DNA of 9,559 nucleotides, from assembly GCA_900548195.1 (NCBI GenBank), contig URJQ01000106.1, positions 1-9,559 of the forward strand, in the 5' to 3' direction. A program made the translations under genes and the position numbers. This document shows positions 1 through 6,378 of this stretch, one piece after another. This stretch comes from an uncultured Prevotella sp. Its GTDB lineage: Bacteria; Bacteroidota; Bacteroidia; Bacteroidales; Bacteroidaceae. The notes below the pieces were generated by a model. It did not search any database. It was given only the letters and a program-made list of their open reading frames with translations, and was not told where the DNA came from. Positions within the stretch are counted from its first letter, which is position 1. Every line of letters begins with the position of its first letter.

Positions 1-19
1 AAAAAACACAAAGCATTTG

Positions 20-27
20 CAAAGGTA
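20..27 (-). promoter_or_regulatory. Leftward Bacteroidota -7 promoter element, gene outside window
   Basis: Read on the minus strand this is TACCTTTG, an exact match to the Bacteroidota -7 consensus TAnnTTTG, followed by CAAATGC. A minus-strand TTG at 44-46 lies about 16 bases upstream and could be the -33 element, although the spacing is slightly short. It lies just past the terminator at 82-117, so it should start a new leftward transcript whose gene is beyond the left edge. The assignment rests on motif match and position only. Confidence 0.55.
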
Positions 28-81
28 CGAAAAATAATCGAGACAATGGATAAATACTCGCAAGAAAGTGGGAAGCGAGCA

Positions 82-117
82 TAAAAAAATACCTCGCAAT
101 CAATGTGATTGCGAGGT
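82..117 (-). terminator. Intrinsic terminator of the leftward chaperone transcript
   Basis: ACCTCGCAAT (91-100) and ATTGCGAGGT (108-117) form a perfect 10-bp inverted repeat. It extends by one C-G pair (101/107) to 11 bp around a 5-base loop. On the minus strand the stem is followed at once by a T-rich run (83-89 is all A on the plus strand), the classic rho-independent layout. It would end the transcript of the 416-2557 gene after the 44-bp repeat array. No T-run follows on the plus strand, so it works in one direction only. Confidence 0.85.
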
Positions 118-153
118 GGAAATGTGATTGAAAGACAATGCTTTGCCTTGTCA

Positions 154-370
154 AATCAAGTTGTTTGATTCTCTAAATCAATCCTATTTGATTCTTCAGT
201 TAAACCTTTTTGAATCTCTAAATCAATCTATTTGATTCTTCAGTTTAACCTTTCTGAATCTCTAAATCAATCTATTTGATTCTTCAGTTCAACCTTTTTG
301 AATCTTTAAATCAATCTATTTGATTCTTCAGTTTAACCTTTTTGAATTTCTAAATCAATCTATTTGATTC
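154..370. repeat. 44-bp tandem repeat array with internal dyads
   Basis: The motif CTCTAAATCA or a close variant starts at 171, 216, 260, 304 and 348, giving periods of 45, 44, 44 and 44 bases; the first unit has one extra C. Each unit holds the inverted repeat AATCAA-N5-TTGATT (176-193 with a 6-base loop, then 221-237, 265-281, 309-325, 353-369), followed by a T-rich half ending CCTTTTTGAAT. A sixth dyad at 154-170 lies exactly 22 bases before the first. The two 22-bp halves of a unit share about 14 of 22 positions, so the 44-mer may be a duplicated 22-mer. The array lies between the stop of the chaperone gene (416) and its terminator (82-117), so in RNA it would form a row of small hairpins in the 3' untranslated region. 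The spacers are repeats themselves, so this is not CRISPR. Function is unknown. Confidence 0.9.
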
Positions 371-415
371 ACATATTTAAGAAAACGGATTCTCAGAATC
401 TATTTATTTGATTGT

Positions 416-2557
416 TTAGAAGAAGAGGTAACGGTTGTCAACGACGTCAGCCTTGATGAAAAGTTCACCCATGAAGCCAGAAGCCATCTGGAGATTGCGC
501 TGAGCAATCTTAGATTCCTCCTGTTTATCATTGAACTTAACACCAGAGCGCTTGTTGACATTCTTCTTAGCGAAGAGATATACGCCAGCGTTACCCTTGA
601 CAGGATGAGTAGAGAACTTGCCCTTGCCTGTAGCTGCAACAGCACCAGAGAGAGCAGGTTCAGAAGCACCTGTCTCTGCGACAAATACAGGAGCAGCGAA
701 AGAAACCTGGTTTACAGAAGAAACCTTAGCACCCTTTGCTATTGCTTCCTTAGCGTTCTTGATGCCAGAAACCTCAGCTATGAGCTTTTCAGCCTTCTTG
801 TCCTTGACTACTTCAGCCTTGACTCTTTCCTTCACCATTGGGTCGTCGAGATCGCGATAGCCCTTCTTGTGAATCTTAGTGAGACCAACTACGAGGAGGT
901 TGTCATTGTCACCACACTCATAAAGAGGAGAAACATTACCTTCCTTATTATCGAAAATCCACTTGAGAGCTTCGTGAGTAGAGTGGATGTTAGCCACATT
1001 GTGCTGAGAATTTACCACGTCACTGAGAGTCTCCAATGTGTAGCCATACTTCTTAGCGTTCTTTTCGAGAGCCTCGATAGTCTGGTTTTCACTTACATAC
1101 TGAGAGAACTTATTGTAAGCCTTAGAGTAAGTATCCTTAGAGAAAGCGATTTCAGTCTTGATGACAGCAGCGATATACTTAGTAGTCATCGCCTTGCGGT
1201 CGCTCACCTTAACGATGATGTTGCCACCATTAGTAGCGATATTCTTGAGCTCGCCCACGCCTGCATTGTTGAGAATGTTAAGATAATTCTTGGTATCCTT
1301 ATCGAGTGAAGGAGCATACTGATACTGCTGAGTAGTCAACCAAGTCTTTTCTCCAGTCTGACCATACTTCTTTGCGATAGCCTCCCACAGAGAAGCGTCA
1401 GCAGAAAGGGCAGCATAGATAGAGTCAGCACGCTTGTGTGCCTCCTCAGGAGTGTTGCCACCTACCTGTATAGCCTGGAACTGGATAGAGTCAGGGAGCT
1501 GTGCTCTGCTGATAAGACGGAGCGCATTGAGAGTGTTGTCCTGAGCATTCTCCTTGACAGCTGTGGTAGAACCTACAGCGATAGAGTCGAGAAGAAGCTG
1601 CACATCAGTAGGGAAAGCATTCTTATTGACTGGAACACCGAGGTAAGGAATGATTGAACCAGACTTGCGAACTGCCTCAGCAGGGTCCTCGGCAGAAGCG
1701 AGAGCCTTAGCATACTCATTGGTCTTCTTCAACAGTTCGCTCTTGTCAGCTGCAGAAGCGTTTACCTTTACGCTAACGTACTTGATGTCGCGAGACTCCT
1801 CATACTGCTGGAAAGTAGACTTGAGTTCCTCATATTTGCTCTTGAGGTCAGCGTCAGTCACCTTGATGTCAGCATCCTTTACAGAAGAGTAAGGGAAAGC
1901 GATGAGGTCGATGTCTGCCTCTTCGTTAGCCTCATTGAAAGCCTGCTGAGCCTCAACAGGGTTAGAGAGGAATGTAGAAGCGAGGAGAGTCTGATACTTC
2001 TGAGCGAGAATCTGCTGACGAAGGCTCTTCTCGATGAAGTTCCAGTAGTTGTAGATCTTCTGATACTGCTCCTGGAGCTGTGGGTTAGTGTTCTTCTTGT
2101 ACTCGCTGAGGAACTGCTTGAGCTGGTTAGCATCGAAGCGTCCTGTCTGCTGATTTACGAAAGGAGTCTGAAGAAGCATCTGGTTTGTGCCCTCATTGAG
2201 GATGGCACGGATCTCGTCATCAGTAACGCGGAGACCGAGTTTCTTAGCATCTTCCTCGATAAGCTTAGACTGAACGTAAGAGTTCCACACCTGATCGCGG
2301 AGGCTGTTGAGTTCATCTTCTGTGAAGTTTTCCTTACCCTGCATCATCTTGATAACGTCAGAGTACTCATCTACGAGTTTCTGGAACTCTTCATAAGTCA
2401 TTTTTTCGCCAAGAACGACACCGATTTGCTGGCGTTCGTTGTTCTTGGAAGCCTCACAAGAGCGGAAAGCTTCCTCGGCAATGAAAGCGAAAAGGCCAAG
2501 ACCGATGATGCTCACCAGCAGGATGCCTTTGCTTCTGATTTTTCCTAATGCTGCCAT
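416..2557 (-). CDS. Membrane-anchored SurA/PpiD-like peptidyl-prolyl isomerase
   Basis: This 713-residue protein is probably a periplasmic folding factor for exported proteins, held in the inner membrane. Residues 11-29 form a single hydrophobic segment after a short basic N-terminus (K6, R8, K10), as in PpiD. A SurA-N-type helical region follows (about 45-215), including the typical stretch from about 85 to 120 with LIEEDAKKLGLRVTDDEI. A parvulin-like region lies at about 357-455, and a long helical C-terminal part with a second beta-rich segment (about 530-565) follows. The length fits Bacteroidota proteins annotated as peptidylprolyl isomerase and is somewhat longer than E. coli PpiD (623). 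The parvulin region is divergent: I do not see the usual GGDLGW-like glycine-rich motif, so catalysis is doubtful and chaperone activity more likely. ATG at 2557 is chosen because it places the membrane segment correctly and is preceded by an A-rich leader. The gene has its own promoter (2690-2697) and follows the terminator of the LptC/CNNM transcript. Confidence 0.85.
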   Translation of the reverse strand: MAALGKIRSKGILLVSIIGLGLFAFIAEEAFRSCEASKNNERQQIGVVLGEKMTYEEFQKLVDEYSDVIKMMQGKENFTEDELNSLRDQVWNSYVQSKLIEEDAKKLGLRVTDDEIRAILNEGTNQMLLQTPFVNQQTGRFDANQLKQFLSEYKKNTNPQLQEQYQKIYNYWNFIEKSLRQQILAQKYQTLLASTFLSNPVEAQQAFNEANEEADIDLIAFPYSSVKDADIKVTDADLKSKYEELKSTFQQYEESRDIKYVSVKVNASAADKSELLKKTNEYAKALASAEDPAEAVRKSGSIIPYLGVPVNKNAFPTDVQLLLDSIAVGSTTAVKENAQDNTLNALRLISRAQLPDSIQFQAIQVGGNTPEEAHKRADSIYAALSADASLWEAIAKKYGQTGEKTWLTTQQYQYAPSLDKDTKNYLNILNNAGVGELKNIATNGGNIIVKVSDRKAMTTKYIAAVIKTEIAFSKDTYSKAYNKFSQYVSENQTIEALEKNAKKYGYTLETLSDVVNSQHNVANIHSTHEALKWIFDNKEGNVSPLYECGDNDNLLVVGLTKIHKKGYRDLDDPMVKERVKAEVVKDKKAEKLIAEVSGIKNAKEAIAKGAKVSSVNQVSFAAPVFVAETGASEPALSGAVAATGKGKFSTHPVKGNAGVYLFAKKNVNKRSGVKFNDKQEESKIAQRNLQMASGFMGELFIKADVVDNRYLFF

Positions 2558-2689
2558 TTTGTTTAGTTTTTTTTATTATTTAGTTTTTATTTATTATCAT
2601 GATTTTGCTACGCTTTTATGATATAGTCAGGTTAAGCCGATAGGCGTTGTTATGAGATATATTATATATATGCGCGTGCAAATTGCGTA

Positions 2690-2697
2690 CAAAGTTA
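2690..2697 (-). promoter_or_regulatory. -7 promoter element of the chaperone gene
   Basis: On the minus strand this reads TAACTTTG, an exact match to TAnnTTTG, followed by TACGC. Transcription would start near 2684, leaving an AT-rich leader of about 125 nt before the ATG at 2557. I see no convincing -33 element upstream, where the sequence is mostly A/T runs. Its place just after the terminator at 2741-2806 supports separate transcription of the chaperone gene. Confidence 0.6.
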
Positions 2698-2740
2698 ATA
2701 AAAAAAATGGAATAATCGTCTATTCTGCCTTATTTTTTTC

Positions 2741-2806
2741 AAAAAACAATAGCACTTTTACCTGAAACTACAGGAAAAAATCCTTGAAATAGCAGGTAAA
2801 AGTGCT
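2741..2806 (-). terminator. Intrinsic terminator after the CNNM/CorC gene
   Basis: AGCACTTTTACCTG (2751-2764) and CAGGTAAAAGTGCT (2793-2806) form a perfect 14-bp inverted repeat with a 28-base loop. On the minus strand the stem is followed by ATTGTTTTTT (2750-2741), so it can terminate transcription coming from 2862. The right arm belongs to one unit of the 22-bp repeat set at 2767-2832, so the terminator seems to be built partly from repeat sequence. A smaller nested stem, CCTG-N6-CAGG (2761-2774), competes with the left arm. The large loop makes this less certain than the terminator at 82-117. Confidence 0.65.
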
Positions 2807-2832
2807 TGAAAGAGTATTTGAAACAGTCGGTG
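2767..2832. repeat. Three degenerate 22-bp units downstream of the CNNM gene
   Basis: Units at 2767-2788, 2789-2810 and 2811-2832 share an in-phase purine core at unit positions 7-14: AGGAAAAAA, AGGTAAAAG and TTTGAAAC. In another phase, TGAAACTA, TGAAATAG and TGAAAGAG begin at 2763, 2785 and 2807, exactly 22 bases apart; another TGAAATAG is at 2853. The core AGGTAAAAG matches the core of the larger 22-bp array at the right end of the window. The units are strongly diverged, so the support is the fixed period plus the core. Confidence 0.55.
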
Positions 2833-2861
2833 GAAGGAATCCTTTGACTGCATGAAATAGC

Positions 2862-4121
2862 TTATTTTTCTTCGAGAATGCGTAGTTTTACGAGTTCGAT
2901 TTTTGTCTTTGTGTTCTTGACAATCTTAAATTCGTATTTCTCATCGACGATGATAATCTCATTGAGTTTTGGAAAACTCTGGTATCTGTCGAGGATAAGT
3001 CCGCCCACAGTCTTGTAATCATCGCTTTCAGGGAGGTCGAGGTCGAGCGTTTCGTTGACCTTATCAATCTCCAGTCGGGCAGAAATAAGATAATGACCAT
3101 CATCAGTAGCGCAGCAGATATAGTTGGCTTTATCATGCTCATCCTCTATTTCTCCAAATATTTCTTCGACGATATCTTCGAGTGCGACGATGCCACTGGT
3201 GCCTCCAAATTCATCCACCACGACGCCAAGGCTCTTCTTTTGTTGCAGGAAAGTGTGCATCAATTTCTTGGCAGCCATCGTTTCAGGGACGAAAGGCAGC
3301 GACCTGATGTGCTTCTTCCAGTCGTTAGCATCGTGGAAGAGTTCGGAAGAGTGGATGTAACCTATGATATTGTCAATATCTTCCTTATATACAATGATTT
3401 TGGAGTGTCCGCTTTGTATGAACATCTGGCGCAAATCTGCGAGCGTACAGTCGGAAGGCACCGCCTGAATCTCTGTACGTGGAATCATGCAGTCGCGCAC
3501 TTTAGTGTCAGAAAAGTCGAGAGCATTCTGGAAAATCTTCACTTCCTCGTCAATGTCTTCATCATTTTCCGCCTGGTCGATGCTCTGCTGAACGAGGTAA
3601 TCGAGGTCCACCTTGGAGAATTCCTCATTGTTTTCCTCCTTTTTCAAGTTGACACCGAGGATAAATAGCAAAGCCTTTGAGAGCTGAGTGCAAAGACGTG
3701 AGATAGGGAAAAGGACGATATAGCAGATGAAGGCTGGGAAAGCAAAGAAAGTGAGCAACTTGTTTGCGCTCGCCTTGAAAAGAGTCTTAGGCAGAAATTC
3801 GCCAGTAAAGAGCACGATAAGCGTAGAGAGAAGCGTGTCGCAGGTGACCTTTGCAGGCTCGGAAAGTCCAGCAAAGAGCGTAGCATCAAAGAGTTTGGCG
3901 AAGAGGATGCCATACACCACGAGCGCGATATTGTTGCCCACCAGCATAGTAGAGACAAACATATTAGGGTGCTTGTAGAAGATAGAGACGATTTTATCAT
4001 TGAAATTACCGTTCTCGCGATTTACTTCAGCAAGCATTCTGTTGCTCGACACGAATGCAATCTCCATGCCTGAGAAGAAGGCGGAGAAGAGCATGGTTAT
4101 TATGATGGAGGTTATTAGCAT
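2862..4121 (-). CDS. CNNM/CorC-HlyC family membrane protein (GldE-like)
   Basis: This 419-residue inner-membrane protein has the domain order DUF21 (CNNM transmembrane) about 1-160, two CBS domains about 205-325, and a CorC_HlyC domain about 340-415. Family signatures are clear: SGMEIAF (17-23), VGNNIALVVYG (61-71), GEFLPKT (107-113), VRDCMIPRTEI at the start of the CBS pair (208-218) and VVDEFGGTSGIVALEDIVEE (301-320) followed by an acidic stretch. Hydrophobic segments are near 3-16, 55-80, 95-107 and 123-155. Relatives are annotated hemolysin family protein, CorC or GldE; cation (Mg/Co) export is the best-supported role of CNNM proteins, while haemolysis is a historical label. GldE function in gliding cannot be inferred here. 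ATG at 4121 is chosen because it begins exactly at the DUF21 helix. It follows lptC after a 122-base gap with no visible promoter, so it is probably co-transcribed and ends at the hairpin at 2751-2806. Confidence 0.92.
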   Translation of the reverse strand: MLITSIIITMLFSAFFSGMEIAFVSSNRMLAEVNRENGNFNDKIVSIFYKHPNMFVSTMLVGNNIALVVYGILFAKLFDATLFAGLSEPAKVTCDTLLSTLIVLFTGEFLPKTLFKASANKLLTFFAFPAFICYIVLFPISRLCTQLSKALLFILGVNLKKEENNEEFSKVDLDYLVQQSIDQAENDEDIDEEVKIFQNALDFSDTKVRDCMIPRTEIQAVPSDCTLADLRQMFIQSGHSKIIVYKEDIDNIIGYIHSSELFHDANDWKKHIRSLPFVPETMAAKKLMHTFLQQKKSLGVVVDEFGGTSGIVALEDIVEEIFGEIEDEHDKANYICCATDDGHYLISARLEIDKVNETLDLDLPESDDYKTVGGLILDRYQSFPKLNEIIIVDEKYEFKIVKNTKTKIELVKLRILEEK

Positions 4122-4243
4122 CTATGCTTATCGTTTTTGTTATTGTGTAGAGTGCTGTATATCAGCGTGTTCTGTGCGTGGGAAACGTCTTGCAGCGAGC
4201 ATAAAGCCCGATGAAAAGGCGCTTTCCAGACCGTAAGGAATGA

Positions 4244-4951
4244 CTATTGTCCGCTTCGGTGCGGCATGGTAGGGTCGCGCCTTGGTGTGGCGTTCTCCTG
4301 ATTAGGCGCAGAATTGGAAGTGGTATCTTCCTTTATCATATCAGATTTCTCGAATGATCCTTTCGAATTGGAAACGTAATAATGCTGCATGTGCTCGTCG
4401 CTTCTGAAGTAGGAGCCTTGCATTTCACGTTGCGGAGTGATGAGATGAGAGAATTTGTTGGAGTAAAGTTCATGCTTCTGCTGGTCCCAGAAGAGTTCCT
4501 CACTGCTGAATCGCACGCCTTCCACTGTGAGAATGCGCACATTGCCAATGAGATGCCAGAGTTTATCTACCGTGAAATAGTAGGCAGTGTCCGACTGGAT
4601 GTAGGCTTCCACATGGAATTTCTCGTCGAATTGTTCGAGGAACAGTCCGCGGCGGAATATCCATCTGGCAGGGTTGAGGTTTTCATTGACTTCCCATCTC
4701 TCGGAAACGATGCGGTACTTCATTACACCCGAGTCGCTGATAAGGGTGTTTACACCGTAGCTTGTCATCATTGCCACGGAGTCACGGTCGTGAATAGCGG
4801 GCGCAGTATGTTCCTTCGGGTTGTTGCAGGCGAAGAAAGAGAGCGCCATCATCATGCAAATGCACCAAAAAGGGAAACCCCCAGAAGTGAAATTCCTGTC
4901 ACTCCTGGGTGATTCCGTTGCTTTATATTCAGAAGAATTGATAGTTGTCAC
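4244..4951 (-). CDS. lptC: LPS export protein LptC, lipoprotein-like
   Basis: LptC links the inner-membrane LptBFG transporter to the periplasmic LptA bridge that carries lipopolysaccharide to the outer membrane. This 235-residue protein has a short hydrophobic segment (about 26-41) ending in LSFFAC with Cys42, a plausible lipobox; Bacteroidota LptC proteins are often predicted lipoproteins rather than single-pass proteins as in E. coli. The LptC beta-jellyroll covers about 65-198, with family features such as the start at YGVNTLISDSGVMKYRI, the RWIFRRGLFLEQFDE segment (96-110), HLIGNVRI (133-140) and SEELFWDQQKHELYS (150-164). A hydrophilic tail of about 35 residues, probably disordered, follows. 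The start is uncertain: GTG at 4951 is the first possible start after an in-frame stop, and gives an unusually long N-region before the hydrophobic segment. The Met cluster at residues 33-35 is too close to Cys42 to give a signal peptide. The stop of the upstream barrel gene is only 20 bases away, so the genes are surely co-transcribed. Confidence 0.88.
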   Translation of the reverse strand: MTTINSSEYKATESPRSDRNFTSGGFPFWCICMMMALSFFACNNPKEHTAPAIHDRDSVAMMTSYGVNTLISDSGVMKYRIVSERWEVNENLNPARWIFRRGLFLEQFDEKFHVEAYIQSDTAYYFTVDKLWHLIGNVRILTVEGVRFSSEELFWDQQKHELYSNKFSHLITPQREMQGSYFRSDEHMQHYYVSNSKGSFEKSDMIKEDTTSNSAPNQENATPRRDPTMPHRSGQ

Positions 4952-4971
4952 GTTATGATTTCATTATCATG

Positions 4972-6276
4972 TTAATCAAACTTCCATTTAGCGAACCAGC
5001 GGTCATTGAATGTAAGTCCGATATTGATGCGGAAAGTGTTCTCCGTAATCATGTTTTTCGCAGAAGAGCGAACCCACTGCGCACTGATATTGAGGATGGA
5101 ACGTTTGTTCCACTGGTTGAGTATAGGGAGTCCGAAACCACCGCTTACGGAATATTCCTTAGGACCTTCGAGTCCGTTGATCTTGAGGTAAGGCGTGGTG
5201 TAGCTTGCTCCGAGGCGGTAACATACGCGTGAAGCGAAGTTGCTTCCGGCCTTGTCCTTGCAGAATTCCATACCGAGATTGAACTTCTGGCGGTCAGAGA
5301 ACATTCCGGAAACAGAGTTAAAGGTAGGCTGTCCGTTGCCTGTGTCATTATATTTAGGATAATGTACCTTGCTCCACTGTTGCAACTGATAGTCGAAAGC
5401 CACGGTAAAGCTGTTGTTGTGTGTGTAAGCCAGACCGAGGGCAAACTCATGTGGCAGTTCGATACCATTGTTTGCTACGAATTGTATGGTGTCTGTCACG
5501 CTGGTCTGTGAGTTGGTGCTCACGATGTCGAGTGTAGGATCAGCATTCAGTTTGTGTCCGATGCTGTATGTAGCGCCAAGGGTGAGAAGGTCTTTAGCGG
5601 AGAGATTTCTTGAGAGTTGCACGCCGAAGTTGACCTTATAGTTGGTTACATCGAACGACATAGTCTTGGAGATCGTGTTGACATAGCTGTCGGAGTAAGC
5701 ATTTGACACGGTGCGAGTGCAGTTTCCCCAAAGGTAACCACCATTGACACCGAGCGAAACGCCCTTTACCGGCTGCCATCCGAGTCCGACGAATGCCTCG
5801 TGCAGACCGCCTTCACCGCTGTAAGTGTTGGTGTAAGTGGTAGTGCCAGAGATGTCATCACGATTTACGGTGCCAGTGGATTGATAGTTATAGCCTATAT
5901 TAGTAAAAGGTATAATACCGAAAGCGAGTCCTACTTTAGGCATAAGTCTGAATCCACCGACTGCATATTCGAAGTCGGCGTTCTTAGCATTCTTCTTTAC
6001 GTTGCCCTCTTTGAAATTAGTTACCTGCAGCGACATGCCCACATCGAATACGAAAGTCAGGGAGTCGATGGAGGAATATGATGCAGGGTTGATGTAATTG
6101 ATTTGGTTGCTTTCGCGCAGACCGAGTCCAACGCCGTTCATACCACGGTTGTAACTGTTACCCTGATCGGTAAGTACGCCGAGTCCATACTGTGAATATG
6201 GTGAGTTTGTGCCACTCTGAGCGAAGGCGGCAGTAGCGAGGATGGACAGGCAGAAAGCCAGAATATTTTTCTTCAT
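4972..6276 (-). CDS. Outer-membrane beta-barrel protein, function unknown
   Basis: This 434-residue protein has a clear signal peptide: KK at positions 2-3, a hydrophobic core and cleavage after about AFAQ (residues 17-20). The mature part is rich in alternating strands with Gly, Tyr, Asn and Thr and ends in an aromatic-rich stretch (FNDRWFAKWKFD), all expected of an outer-membrane barrel. The early motif NPYSQYGLGVL-like (25-35) and the later NYINPASYSSIDSLTFVFD (60-78) are typical of a conserved Bacteroidota family loosely related to OmpP1/FadL-type channels; the substrate is unknown. ATG at 6276 gives the ideal signal peptide and lies about 30 nt below a predicted transcription start. It is the first gene of the leftward transcript that continues into lptC 20 bases downstream. 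That linkage suggests an envelope role but does not prove a part in LPS transport. Confidence 0.85.
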   Translation of the reverse strand: MKKNILAFCLSILATAAFAQSGTNSPYSQYGLGVLTDQGNSYNRGMNGVGLGLRESNQINYINPASYSSIDSLTFVFDVGMSLQVTNFKEGNVKKNAKNADFEYAVGGFRLMPKVGLAFGIIPFTNIGYNYQSTGTVNRDDISGTTTYTNTYSGEGGLHEAFVGLGWQPVKGVSLGVNGGYLWGNCTRTVSNAYSDSYVNTISKTMSFDVTNYKVNFGVQLSRNLSAKDLLTLGATYSIGHKLNADPTLDIVSTNSQTSVTDTIQFVANNGIELPHEFALGLAYTHNNSFTVAFDYQLQQWSKVHYPKYNDTGNGQPTFNSVSGMFSDRQKFNLGMEFCKDKAGSNFASRVCYRLGASYTTPYLKINGLEGPKEYSVSGGFGLPILNQWNKRSILNISAQWVRSSAKNMITENTFRINIGLTFNDRWFAKWKFD

Positions 6277-6313
6277 TTTATCTGTTTTGTTCTCAAAGAA
6301 ACTTAATCGCTTG

Positions 6314-6321
6314 CAAAATTA
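6314..6321 (-). promoter_or_regulatory. -7 promoter element of the barrel-lptC-CNNM operon
   Basis: The minus strand reads TAATTTTG here, an exact TAnnTTTG match, followed by CAAGCG. A start near 6308 leaves a leader of about 30 nt before the ATG at 6276. It is arranged back to back with the plus-strand element at 6367-6374, about 45 bases away, so both promoters share a short AT-rich control region. No clear -33 box is visible. Confidence 0.6.
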
Positions 6322-6366
6322 TCGAAAAAAAATGAAATAAATGCATGAAATGTGAGAAATATAAGT

Positions 6367-6374
6367 TATTTTTG
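6367..6374 (+). promoter_or_regulatory. -7 promoter element of the DUF4105 gene
   Basis: TATTTTTG matches TAnnTTTG exactly and is followed by CATCGTG. It is the only such match on the plus strand between the two divergent genes. Transcription would begin about 4-7 bases after the final G, that is at about 6379-6381, on or beside the GTG codon at 6379. This argues against translation from the upstream in-frame GTG at 6352. No clear -33 box is visible. Confidence 0.6.
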
Positions 6375-6378
6375 CATC

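Noticed and set aside
57..115. Attenuator: CTCGCAA at 57-63 could pair with TTGCGAG at 109-115 in place of the terminator stem
   Set aside because: The local 11-bp terminator stem is much stronger and closer, and a second arm downstream of the T-run cannot affect a terminator already formed.
154..370. CRISPR array
   Set aside because: The whole 44-bp period is repeated with no unique spacers, and no cas gene is present in the window.
605..1309. A 234-codon plus-strand open frame opposite the chaperone gene, with several other long frames there
   Set aside because: It lies wholly antisense to a well-supported gene and its product is a low-complexity Leu/Ser/Arg-rich sequence with no recognisable domain; it is explained by codon usage of the minus-strand gene.
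4000..4236. 78-codon plus-strand frame near the CNNM gene start
   Set aside because: About half is antisense to the CNNM gene and the rest is in a gap with no plus-strand promoter or recognisable product.
4119..4243. Open frame of about 41 codons continuing in frame after the lptC TAG stop, suggesting read-through
   Set aside because: A run of this length without stops occurs by chance fairly often, the encoded residues show no domain, and the LptC domain is complete before the stop.
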